Assembly: GCA_029931535.1 (NCBI GenBank)
Contig: JAQPZY010001684.1
Location: 2,729,001-2,793,000, forward strand
Source: Margaritifera margaritifera
Lineage: Eukaryota; Mollusca; Bivalvia; Unionida; Margaritiferidae
Reading direction: 5' to 3'
Length of the DNA stretch: 64,000 nucleotides
Below the pieces are notes generated by a model that worked only from the letters and a program-made list of their open reading frames with translations, did not search any database and was not told the origin of the DNA. This document shows positions 25,001 through 34,469 of this stretch, in pieces; the stretch's first letter is position 1, and every line of letters begins with the position of its first letter. Both the position numbers and the translations under genes were made by a program.

Positions 25001-28000
25001 AATAAATACCAATTTGGCTTGCCATATGATTGCGGGTAGTACACATATAACTGATTCATGCATGCCTTCTGAAGAGACAGCCTCGACTGGAGTGCATATC
25101 GTGTTAGAGTTTTTCTACTGACAGTGGAACACATTCTCATCAAGTGTGTCGACTTTCATCCCATGAGACGGAAGTTTTCTGATGTGAATTCAAATAAGAA
25201 GCTTTATGATGATGTACAACCACAGAAAATCTTACACTTTTTGAGGGAATGCAGTTTTATAGCAAATTTTGACCCAATATTTTAAGGCTTTTATATTTTG
25301 TTTACCTTTATTTTTATAAATATAACTTGTACAGAATTTTAATATCTGTACCTATTATCTTTTTATCTTGTATGACTATATGTTTCAGTTTATTTGGAAG
25401 GCTTTATCTGGTATTACTATACGTTTCAGTTTATTTAGAAGGCTTTATCTTGTATTACTATACGTTTCAGTTTATTTGGAAGGCTTTATCTTGTATTACT
25501 ATACATTTCAGTGTATTTGGAAGGCTTTATCTTGTATACATTTCAGTTTATTTGGAAGGCTTTATCTTATATTACTATACGTTTCAGTTTATTTGGAAGG
25601 CTTTATCTTATATTATTATACATTTCAGTTTATTTGGAAGGCTTTATCTTGTATTACTATATGTTTCAGTTTATTTGGAAGGCTTTATCTTGTATTACTA
25701 TACGTTTCAGTTTATTTGGAAGGCTTTATCTTGTATTACTATATGTTTCAGTTTATTTGGAAGGCTTTATCTTATATTACTATATGTTTCAGTTTATTTG
25801 GAAGGCTTTATCTTCATAAAATTTTGTTTGCAATTCTTTCTTTAGAACTTAACTTTTAATCAGCACCATATAACCACTATTGTACTGATGTGCCGTTAAA
25901 CCCTATACATATATAGATGTTACACATACTTAAGGTGTAAGGGTTTAATCTAGATCTACCTATGTTTGAGGATGACAACAAACCATAACATCTACCTGTA
26001 ATTCTTTAAACTCTTTTTACAGTGGATAATGAGGACTCCAAAGCTTGGTCTGAGCTGTTGAATTTATTACAGCTGGGTGCTAAATCATGTGTCGACAAAA
26101 TGGAATTAGGAGAAGCAATACTAGGAAAATATTTTAATTCAGGTAATGTATCTAATACCAGCTTTATAAAATTATTAAGCAAACAAGTTTAAATTTAAAG
26201 TGTAAAACTTTGTAGGCATTCATCCTAATTTGAATACTGGTATGTTGCATTCTACTTTTTCATCTAAATCTTTCACATACATTTTTTTGAGTCAATACAT
26301 TATATCATTTGTTAGGTGCTTGGAAGGTTTTGATTGTTAAAAAACGGAAAATTAAGAAAATTTAAGTATTGGTTAAAACTCTTTATTAGCATTAATTGTT
26401 TTTTGAAAGGAATGTTACCAATATTCGTATGATACTCAAAATGTTAAAACTAATTGGTAAAATTTAGTTGAAAAAGAGTTATGTAATCCTTGCATTAATT
26501 ATTTTTTGGACAACCAATACGTTAATAAAAACAATTAATTCTGTATGAATTCAAGGAAAAATTGATGGATAAAATTTTGCAAAATGCGTAATTTTTTTTC
26601 TTTTTCCTCAAAATGTTGTGTTTTTGTTATTTTGTTGTTGTTTTTTTTTCATACCAATATCGCATTGATGTGGTTGGTATTAAGTAAAATCCATTCCATC
26701 TAAAGACCTGCTAATTAAACAATAAAGTAAGACAATAAAATAGTTTTTGTTCCAATTCCAAACAGTGAACCACAGGCCACAGTCAGGGATCAGAATAGAA
26801 AAATGGTTTTGTATACTGGTTGCCACATAAAATAATTGGGGCATATTTTTCACCATGTCTTGAAAAGTTCACATACTATGCTAATTAGAATTTTCATTCC
26901 GTTCTAGCTTTGGACAAATTAGAGAAGCTTTAAGGTCTTGATGTACATCGAGTTAGGTAGTACTAAACAATTTTGCATGATTGGTCAGAAGTTACATATT
27001 TAATATTAAAGGCACGGATAAGTTATCCCACAGTATTTCCATCATTATTTGCAAAGGTGTCATAAATTTATGTCTGCCTGTAGTAGGCCTTGTGGAACAT
27101 CAGTTTTGTGCAGAACAACTTTGTGCCATTTGGATTTGAGATTAAGTTCAAGGTCACATTTGTTATAGGTGTCTGTCCAGCGAGAATAAATATGCATTGT
27201 CACCAGTTTGGTAACTCTTAAAGTAAATAATTTTGTGGAAAAATCATCCGTTCACTGACCACTTTTCAATTTTTGTTAAAATGTAAACATTTTTTTTTTT
27301 TTTACATATTCAGGTTTTATATGATAATCTTTTACTACTGTCATTTCCATGATTTCTTTTGGATTAGTCTGTAACGATGTTGAAAATGTTGAATTTTACT
27401 GATTTTCACTCTTTGTTGGAGGGTGGGTTGATGTGCAAATAAATGAGTGAAATAACCTGAAGAATGATTATCATGCAAATATTTTATTTATTCAGTTTCT
27501 CCGTCATCATACGAGCATAAAATGATTGCTTGTTGATGAATGCATTGTAATGTATTACATTAGGCTGATTTTATTCTGACATGGTATATGCAGGCAAACT
27601 GACCTTGACCAATACTGTTTACTGCTCCTTTAATGTATAAATTCTGAACGAAAATGGTAAAAACAGTTCATTCTACCTGTATTTGGCCTGATAATGCTTT
27701 CAACAAAAAACAGGTGCCTGAATTATTTTTTATTTTGGGCATGATGTTTGGAAAGTAGAAGAGATAACACATCAAATTATTCTGTAGCTGATTCAAATGT
27801 CCAATTGGCGGAGGCATACACCAGAAGATGTTAAACTGTCTAATTCTTTTGTGAACATAAGCAGGATGTATATACCCACAATGTGCGGCTGTTATGAAAC
27901 AAACATTGATTGGTGTGTTTATGATTACTAGTACTTCATATAACAGAAGTCGAAACAAACATAGTAGGTAAAAGTACATACTGGGTGCTTCTTGCGAATT

Positions 28001-31000
28001 TTGAACATGCATGAGGTTGAAGTTCCAGTAACATATTTGCTTCAAATGGTGATGAGTAATTTAAAGAATTCATTAAAGCAAATGATGGAAGAGCTCAGGG
28101 AGATTTGCATATTTTATCTTTTCAGAGCTTGAGCAACTAGTTCAAGAAGGATTGCTTGACAAAACAAAAGAGGAGAAGAACGTTCAATGCATTGTGTATA
28201 CTCGGGACATCACAAACATTGATCAGCACTTGAAAGCGTCTAATGCCAATTATTTTGTGGATCTCCAGAAAGAGTCCACGACTTTAGATGTAAAAGCTAA
28301 GATGAGGATAGATAATCTCAAGGAAAAAGCATGTAGGGACCTGAGCAATGACAATCTTATGGTGTCAACCACTACGTTGAGTGGTGGTTTGTTAAATGGA
28401 AACAAAACAGCAGAATATCTTGGAAGCATAGGAACGCATTTCTTTTCCTCAGTGAAGGAGCTTATAGACAAGCGTATGGAGCAGTGTGAAGAAATAGAGG
28501 AAGATTCCTTATGTCATGAGGTCGCCTTGCATTGGAACAGGGCAGTAAAATCACATCTACCCTTTGTCAACAGGGAAGACGTTTTGAATAATATCAAAGG
28601 ATATTTGCTGTCTGAAACTGATCAGCCTCTTGTAATAAGAGGTGTATCTGGAAGTGGAAAGACAGCAGTGATTGCGAAAGCTGTATATGATATAAACGAG
28701 GCTATCAGAAATACAGACTTGGCCATGCCGACTGTTTTGATTTCACGCTTCCTTGGGGAATCTTCAAAATCGATTGACTGCCAACAACTCCTTTTGTTCT
28801 TATGCCATCAGTTGGCTTATATCACTGGGAGATGCAGGCAAGAAATACCCAGTGAATACAAGGCTCTTAAGTTTTACTTCATTGATCTTCTCCAGCGAGG
28901 AGAGTATGGAGGCATGATCATACTTTTATTAGATTCTCTAGAACAACTGTCCACAACAAACAGTGGTCATAAGTTGGAATGGCTACCATCGAGGTTGGCT
29001 CCTAATGTAAAAGTAATTGTCACTGTTAGGTCCGAATCAAAGGACATGGTTCAAAGACTTGAAAACAAGGTGCCGTCAAACATAGTGGATATATCAAAGC
29101 TTTCTTGCAGTGATTGTGAAAATCTATTCAAGATTCAGTTGAACATCAATAAAAGAGCACTAAGCATCGATCAGTGGAAACATTTCCAGAAAGCATTTGT
29201 ACAGGGCATGATTCCCCTTCAGGTCAAACTACTGTATGCTGAAACTTGCCAAATGTGTTCTTATGACAGCTGTAGGAAAGACATCCTGACAGATTCAGTG
29301 TTCATAAGTCTAAATAACTACTTCAGTAGCCTGGAGAACAAACATGGAAGTTTCTTTGTATCCAGATGCATCGGCTACATGACTGCAGCGAAAAATGGTC
29401 TCAGTGAATCTGAACTCGAGGATTTGTTGTCCATAGATGATGAAATTTTGAACAGTGTTTACTTGTCACAAACTCACTATGCTCATGTCCGCAGGATTCC
29501 TCTGCGTTACTGGTCCAGACTACGTCAGGATTTGAAGCCTTACCTGACCGAGAAGGAGACAGATGGAATAGCGATCTTGACTTGGAGATATCAGATACTA
29601 AAAGATATTGCAAGGATGCGATATCTGGAAAACAACTCCGATGCCTTTGTTGTAATACATTCTAATGTAGCAGACTACTATCTTGGAACATGGAGTGGGT
29701 CGAAGAAAAAACCTTTTCAGCACCCTGCTGTGCTCATGGCAAAGTTCAAAATCTGCGATTCAGTTGGTGAAGCTTGTCGTATCGTGCCACATCAGGCTCT
29801 TGCTTTCAACTCATTCGACCGATACAATGAAAGAAAAATGTCACAGCTACCGTTTAGCCTTGTGCAAAGTGGCAGACATGATGAAGTGAAAAGAGAAGTT
29901 TTCTGCAAGTATGAATGGCTGTACAACAAAATGAAAGGAATGTCAGTAGAACAGATGCTTTCTGACTTTAGTCTTACTGATGATAGAGAAATAGGTCTTG
30001 TTGCTGATGCTCTCCGAATGTCCCAATCAGCCCTAAAGATCAACCCTGGTTCACTTGGCACTGAGTTGACTGGTAGACTTTTGCCACATTTATCAAAGTA
30101 TGACAACATTAGGAAACTCATCTATCAGATTGATCTTGCAGCACAACGATTTTGTCCCTTGGTACCCAACTGCCAAATTTATAGTGCGCCTGGTGGACCT
30201 TTGCAATATGAATGCGATGTTGGTGGGGGCATTCATTGTCCAATTGACATAGACATGATTACAAGTTCAGATGGGATTCTGCTCACTGCAAAGTCTAATT
30301 ATAGCAGCCGGCTTCAAGTTTGGGAACTCGGATCTGGTGATGAGAGGCCAGACATGATGATGCCTCTTGGGGAGGTTCATCCAACAAGAGATGGAAAACA
30401 CCTAAACATTTTTCAAAACAACGGTGTGATCAAGACTTACAAATCTGACTGTGGTGAACTATGCGGAGAGGTTGAATATGGAGCAGGTGTTGTAGCAGAC
30501 ATAGAAGTATCCAACAAGTACATTGCCTTCTCCATCAAGAAAGGTCCTGGACCATATGTGGTGGACATTGAGAAAAGCGAGATTCTTCACAAGTTTGGAT
30601 TTCATACGCATGCTGTTGCAATTAGCGAGCAAGAAACATATGTGACATTCAACTCCGAGAGGAACATTCTCCTTTTTGAACTACCTGTGATGCAAAGAAG
30701 ATGCATTGCCCAGGCCACAGACATAGCACATGATATCATATTCGTAAATGAATCTCCAAAATGTTATGTTTTCACAAAAAGCAACTTGATTGAAGCTGTG
30801 ATATTTGATGTTATCAATAGAAAATCGACTTGCAAGACTGTTCTTTCCGAAATGGAAGCTAAAGAATGTGTTCTTTCAAATTCAAAAGCTTTACTTTTGG
30901 TTCGATCTGGCAGATCTCTTGTCTTAATAGATACAGTGGAGGACAAAATTGTCCGCCGCTTCCAAAAACTACCTGCGGGAATTTTTGTAGATAATACCGA

Positions 31001-32723
31001 CACCTTCTCAGGGGCTGGCTTCACTTTATCGGACAAGATGATAGTGGCAACCAAAGCATCTTATCTCATCTTGTGGGAAACACAAACTGGAAATACTGTG
31101 CGAGTTTTGCAATCTACAACCTCGCCAATCGTTAGACTTTTCACATCTGCAGCAGTGAACAAAGTCGTTACTCTTTTGCGGAACAACTCTTTCCAGGTCT
31201 GGGATTTAGACAATCTAGATAGAGATATTCACCATGCAATGAACATTCATCAAAATCCAGTGAAGTCAATGGTCGTCTCCTCGAAATCAGGGTATATTGT
31301 ATCCTGTGACAAACTCCTACCCGAGGCGAAGCTTGTTTCGTTGGGAACAGGCAAGGTTGTCGAGACATTGCAACATACAGACATTTTAGAAGACCGAATA
31401 GTTGAAGTCCTCATGTCACCTGATGGGCAGTTTGTTGTCACTAGATCAAACATGGGACATGACATAGATAACAGCAGTAAGTTCCAGGTCCTGACAGATG
31501 ATATTCTGTGGGAGGTTGAATCTGCGACGAGAATTTATCATGCCACCAGCAGCAGGTATGCCCTCTTCAGTGAAAATTCTGACACAGTTGTCTTTGTCAC
31601 ATGTGGATACTACAATGAACATGACTGGAGTGACAATATCTACAACATATTCATAGTTGAACCAGATGCATCTTCTAACAGGATGGCTGAGTTTCCATAT
31701 GACACAGAGTTTGTATCAGATCCATGTGTCATAAATACCGGTGGGCTTCTTTATTTTGCCGCAGTTGTTCAGACATGCCAAGACAATTCTGATAGTGAGA
31801 CTGGAACAGTATCTTCGAGAAGAGCCAATGTTCGCCTGTTGCTGAAGGATATCAGTGTGTCAGGAGGTGAAGACAGCATCATACTGGAGTTAACAGATGT
31901 TGTACCAAATGCATCAAAGGAAGATCAGTTCCTGGGTGTTCGCAAACTTCAAGGCGCCTGTCTTTTGGTAGTTTATGCAAAACAAGTGGAAATGTTCACC
32001 TCTGAAACCAACAGGGGCATAGTCCTACCCAGTAACATCTGTAAAGGGGCTATAATATATGACTTGAAGTCCAAATCTTCTCTGAAGCATATGCCAAATT
32101 TTCTAGATCCTACATCTGCAATAGAGTCACTTCGCATTTCTAGTCAGTACTCGACCATCATCGATGGTGACCTAAGAGTATTCAAGTTAGACACGAACAT
32201 ATTCGTAACGAAAATTTCCAGCAAGTTGGCTAAGCATACAGTTCGTCTAGCCCTAGATGGCCACTACATCATAGGGGCTTCTGAAAATATGCGACAGATT
32301 GTTGTTGTCAGGGCGTCAGATGGAAAAGAATTAGGATCCGTCTTTGTTCATGGAAAAGCTACTTGTCTGGAGGTGGCTGACGATGACCGCACGGTTGTCA
32401 TTGGTTGTGAAGATGGAAGAATACTGATCATGAGTTTAATTTATGAATTTTCTGATCCCATGAGAGAGTTCATTGAGAAACTGCAAAGTAGAAGAAAAAC
32501 TGATCCAACAGAAGACACGACAGTGGATGAAAAGACCCTACTCCAGAAGGATATTAGACATCTGTCAAAATCAACTCCAGATCTTCATCGCATGGCCGTC
32601 ACGAATAGAGCCGTATCAACAGCGGAGGGAGGACGTCTGCCATCTTATAATACTCTCACCAATGCAGTCCTGCTGATGAGGCATTCCTCCAGAGCAAGAG
32701 GAAATGCTTGTACAATGCAATAG
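15846..32723 (+). CDS. NWD2: NWD2-like NACHT and WD-repeat protein (six coding exons)
   Basis: This is the gene-level entry. The coding exons are 15846-16067, 16936-17024, 19004-19120, 20936-21110, 26023-26142 and 28126-32723. All introns are GT-AG, and the junctions join in frame to about 1772 residues, close to the ~1740 I recall for vertebrate NWD2. The domain order is an N-terminal DUF4062-like region (about residues 65-240, with MFVCSLGPDFEGERNYLLE and later AFLGQKYGLPFLP), then a NACHT ATPase (P-loop GVSGSGKT near residue 413, Walker B IILLLDSLEQL near 505), then a WD/beta-propeller half from about residue 950. The family consists of STAND-type signalling NTPases, presumably cytosolic; NWD1 is tied to steroid-receptor and chaperone signalling in vertebrates. 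The first coding exon with the ATG was not found: exon one here begins in phase 1. NWD1 is the main alternative name, but the single huge last exon favours NWD2. Confidence 0.88.
16936..17024 (+). CDS. NWD2: NWD2-like gene, coding exon 2
   Basis: The exon is 89 bases with acceptor actacag and donor gtgtgt. Joined to the previous exon it reads GPDFEGERNYLLENTYLELR, then GYCRDRYGIDFQ. This is the conserved DUF4062-like stretch of the family: an E-R-x-x-L helix followed by the x-C-x-x-x-Y-G-x-x-F strand. It ends on a codon boundary. Confidence 0.88.
17037..17092. repeat. ATCT/ATCC-type tetranucleotide repeats
   Basis: Imperfect tcaa, tcta and tcca repeats directly follow coding exon 2 of the NWD2-like gene. 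Confidence 0.75.
17149..17262. repeat. ATGT tetranucleotide microsatellite
   Basis: About 28 perfect ATGT units lie in the NWD2-like intron. The Met-Tyr-Val-Cys frame is an artefact. Confidence 0.95.
17517..18009. repeat. 41-bp minisatellite with dimeric higher-order start
   Basis: About twelve copies of a unit containing GGAATGCAGTTACA followed by GGTATCTATTGCTAAAT. The first six copies alternate between two variants (tacatgg and tacacacag), so an ~80-bp dimer was amplified. Later copies homogenise to a single variant with aagtaatg. Confidence 0.92.
18148..18192. repeat. CTAT microsatellite with TA run
   Basis: Tetranucleotide ctat repeats run into tatatatata. Confidence 0.85.
19004..19120 (+). 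CDS. NWD2: NWD2-like gene, coding exon 3
   Basis: The exon is 117 bases (39 codons), with acceptor ctcgttag and donor gtaggt. It reads MVDMLWGVPDELVRDPFLIH and then SIKEELRHCQRVSIGPNFV. The D-x-x-W-G-V motif followed by an E-x-x-x-C-x-x-x-S-x-G-P strand is typical of the DUF4062/NWD N-terminal domain. Both boundaries are phase 0. Confidence 0.9.
19545..20883 (-). mobile_element. TA-flanked pogo/Tigger-like transposon remnant in intron 3
   Basis: TA dinucleotides at 19543-19544 and 20884-20885 flank inverted ends: CCATATATACTTGGATATAA at the left, and CTGTATATACTCGCGTATAA, then gccgacccc, reading inward from the right. Each end is followed by a ggttggctta or ggtcggctta motif. On the - strand around 20170-20038 lies a stop-interrupted acidic stretch (E-D-F-R-T-I-I-G-H-S-D-D-A-D-E-F then P-D-D-I-R-Q and a stop). 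It resembles the acidic C-terminal tail of pogo/Tigger or jerky-type transposases. The catalytic part is absent, so the element is a deleted copy. Confidence 0.65.
20936..21110 (+). CDS. NWD2: NWD2-like gene, coding exon 4
   Basis: The exon is 175 bases, with acceptor ctatttcag and donor gtaatg, and ends in phase 1. It encodes AFLGQKYGLPFLPTKIDSKE and continues to LIDTWYKEDQNVIPSVCRL. G-x-x-Y-G and W-Y-x-x-D-x-N-x-x-P are hallmarks of the NWD N-terminal region. A TA-flanked DNA transposon remnant ends only 52 bases before this exon, so the branch point must lie in that short host segment or in element sequence. Confidence 0.9.
21935..22473. repeat. 42-bp array and GATATC-rich palindromic repeats (left block)
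   Basis: Four copies of a 42-bp unit begin AGATATCTTATTAAG, then decay into irregular copies of the palindrome TAAGATATCTTA. By eye there are about 12 GATATC sites in 540 bases. The Y-L-I-K-F-I-M-Y-L-N frame is only its translation. Confidence 0.88.
22474..24347. mobile_element. hAT-like element interrupting the GATATC arrays
   Basis: The ends are CAGGGCTTGAAATTAA on the left and, inward from the right, CAGGCCAAGAATTTAA, each followed by subterminal ctagtaaattt and tagtcc motifs. The CAGGGCTTGAAATTAA type of terminus is common in animal hAT elements. A clean 8-bp target duplication is not visible because both flanks are repeats. The interior has no recognisable transposase. Confidence 0.6.
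24348..24995. repeat. GATATC-rich palindromic repeats (right block)
   Basis: About 650 bases with some 20 GATATC sites by eye, mostly as TTATAAGATATCTTATAAA variants at 20-35 base spacing. The family is the same as the left block, consistent with a single array split by the 22474-24347 insertion. Confidence 0.88.
25118..25285 (+). pseudogene. LINE ORF2 C-terminal fragment
   Basis: The frame reads LTVEHILIKCVDFHPMRRKF, then a diverged stretch, then I-L-H-F-L-R-E, and ends at TAA (25283-25285). The L-T-V-E-H-I-L-x-x-C-x-x-F-x-x-x-R pattern is the C-terminal cysteine/histidine region found after the RT or RNase H of many invertebrate non-LTR retrotransposons. The sequence upstream is too decayed to follow further. 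Confidence 0.75.
25286..25910 (+). mobile_element. LINE 3' untranslated tail containing a minisatellite
   Basis: After the ORF stop, an AT-rich segment leads into the 41-bp array and ends with GATGTGCCGTTAAACCCTAT at about 25887, then a short catatata tail. GTGCCGTTAAA matches the tail of the SINE at 4291, suggesting shared reverse-transcriptase recognition. Confidence 0.6.
25375..25818. repeat. 41-bp minisatellite open in all three forward frames
   Basis: About eleven copies of a unit containing TTTATTTGGAAGGCTTTATC followed by ttgtattactatacgtttcag. Because 41 is not a multiple of three and the unit has no forward stop, three overlapping frames of 102-172 codons stay open with V-Y-L-E-G-F-I and F-I-W-K-A-L-S motifs. 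This is not a gene. Confidence 0.93.
26023..26142 (+). CDS. NWD2: NWD2-like gene, coding exon 5
   Basis: The exon is 120 bases, with acceptor ctttttacag and donor gtaatg, and is phase 1 at both ends. It encodes VDNEDSKAWSELLNLLQLGA and then KSCVDKMELGEAILGKYFNS, a helical linker between the N-terminal domain and the NACHT module. A 41-bp minisatellite ends about 200 bases upstream. Confidence 0.85.
26143..28125 (+). other. NWD2-like intron 5, no further feature recognised
   Basis: About 2 kb of AT-rich intron with T-runs near 26590-26650 and 27290-27304. The 125-codon - strand frame at 27668-28045 shows no motif or family resemblance and is probably chance. Confidence 0.5.
28126..32723 (+). 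CDS. NWD2: NWD2-like gene, large terminal coding exon (NACHT + WD region)
   Basis: One uninterrupted frame of about 1532 residues runs to a TAG at 32721, after acceptor tatcttttcag. The P-loop GVSGSGKT is at 28641-28664, and Walker B (IILLLDSLEQL, with the family's D-S-L-E in place of D-E-x-D) starts at 28917. Between and after them are NACHT-associated helices. From about 30170 the sequence turns beta-rich with WD-type strands: RLQVWELGSG near 30310, YLILWETQTG near 31060, FQVWDLDNL near 31190, and a final blade G-C-E-D-G-R-I-L-I-M near 32405. The C-terminal ~100 residues are polar and basic and may be disordered. The single large last exon matches my recollection of vertebrate NWD2. Frame openness over 4.6 kb rules out a decayed copy. 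Confidence 0.95.
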
Positions 32724-33480
32724 ATGTGAGACTATGTTCTTCGAGTGATCATCTAAACAACGTTTCATTTTTGGTTGTCTTGAAGATGGCTGGATGTGTT
32801 ATTAAAGCTTGCGCACATAAATTCATGTCCAACTTGCAAACAAAACGAGGAAGATGAAAAAAACAATTTTTAGACGAGATGTATGTGCAAAACTTTACTA
32901 ATATTGGGAAGGTAAAAAGTGTTTTGTTTAATATACTGTACTTTCATTCCAGATTCCGAGATGGCACAAGTTGGTTGAATTTTACCTATATTTAATGTTA
33001 AAAGAAATGACTAAGGAAAATGGGTGACCCCTATTTTATTTACTTAAATGTGCTCATGGTGATCCTATCTACAACGTATTTAATCATGAACTATTTCTCT
33101 ATTTAAATTATTCAAGTAGTCTCCTACCTTTTAAAAAGAAAGGCATTTAAGACTTCTCAGAGTGTTGTCATTAGTTTATTGTAGTCATCAGATTGAGTTG
33201 AACCTGGATTTAAGCAACAAAACTTTAGTCTAAACTAAAATCTTAATATAGAATCTAAGAAACTTATTGGTTGAAATTTGAGTCAGACTTAAAATTGAAC
33301 TATAAAGTATCACGTCTGGATTTTAAGATTTAATCGATTAGAGCAAGATTATGCAATCTTTATCTATCTAATATTAACATATACTTGAGGTAAGTATTGT
33401 GATCCCTTTCAAAATTTGATAATAAAATCAAGAAGTTACAGATTTTCTTGTTAAAAAAATAAGGATTTGCATTTTTAGGA
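32724..33480 (+). other. Probable 3' UTR / downstream flank of the NWD2-like gene
   Basis: No open frame or repeat family was recognised directly after the stop codon. Candidate polyadenylation hexamers are ATTAAA at 32801 and AATAAA at 33421. The true end of the transcript cannot be placed from sequence alone. An AT dinucleotide run begins at about 33488. Confidence 0.35.
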
Positions 33481-33484
33481 TGTA

Positions 33485-33487
<3 letters not shown>

Positions 33488-33521
<34 letters not shown>
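33488..33521. repeat. AT microsatellite
   Basis: An alternating AT run downstream of the NWD2-like gene. Confidence 0.9.
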
Positions 33522-33524
<3 letters not shown>

Positions 33525-34082
33525 ATATAAAAGGACATAATGTAGCATTCTCACAGCAGTGAGGGGATGATTTCATATAACAATAATTTAAGATTTATTT
33601 GTGTTTATTTATGAGCTTATTTTTGCCCAATGAAGTCTTGGTGAAGCCGTGATGCTAAGAAACATACCTTCGGACATTATCATTGTAACATCTTTGTAGA
33701 AAAATGATGCCATATAAAGGCATTTCAGTGTAATAACATGGTTACATCATGCATTTAAACTGTTTTATCTCAATTACTATTCACATTGCATGAAATTGCA
33801 TTCTGTAAAGATTGCTCATTTTCAATCAATATATTATGCCATACATTCTTGAAACTTGGCTTAACCAATTATAAGCTGAGTATGTCAAATGAGATTCGTG
33901 TTTATAACATTGATCATGTATAAGCAGATATTTATCAAAAAGATTGGACAATTTTCAAATGTATGGAGAGAGAGAGCATGTATTTTGCACATCATTGAAT
34001 AAGTAATAATAGGAAGTATTTTGTATGACAAAGATAGATTTTTTAATTAATTTATAGTCATTTATTGCTTTTTCTGATTTCT

Positions 34083-34083
<1 letters not shown>

Positions 34084-34110
<27 letters not shown>
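34084..34110. repeat. AT microsatellite
   Basis: A second alternating AT run. Confidence 0.9.
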
Positions 34111-34114
<4 letters not shown>

Positions 34115-34469
34115 TATTTTTATCAGGTTATGTTTCTAAACACCCACAAACAGTTTCATTTCTGCACCCATAACCATTATTGTTTACAAAAATACTTTCT
34201 ATTCTTTTAAATATTGAAAAACCACTTCTAAATTCATATTCTTCCTGTAGCTACTGTAGGTTACATACATGTACTTGTATGAGTAAGCATTTAAATGTGA
34301 AAATAAATGTCATTTTCACTCACATAAAATCTATAGCAAGCTATAACTTCATCATTTTAGGTCTCAATTAGATGCTGGTGTTTATGGTGCAGGGCCATTC
34401 ATCTATGTCCAACAGTCCTTCCATTATTTTATTGTCTATTGACTTACTTACAAATGTCAAGCAATTACT

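Noticed and set aside
25327..25859. Three overlapping forward frames of 102-172 codons with a repeated V-Y-L-E-G-F-I motif
   Set aside because: They are translations of the 41-bp minisatellite in three frames. There is no splice, start context or family support.
27668..28045. 125-codon - strand frame before the large NWD2-like exon
   Set aside because: No motif, atypical composition, lies entirely in an intron and is not supported by splice structure.
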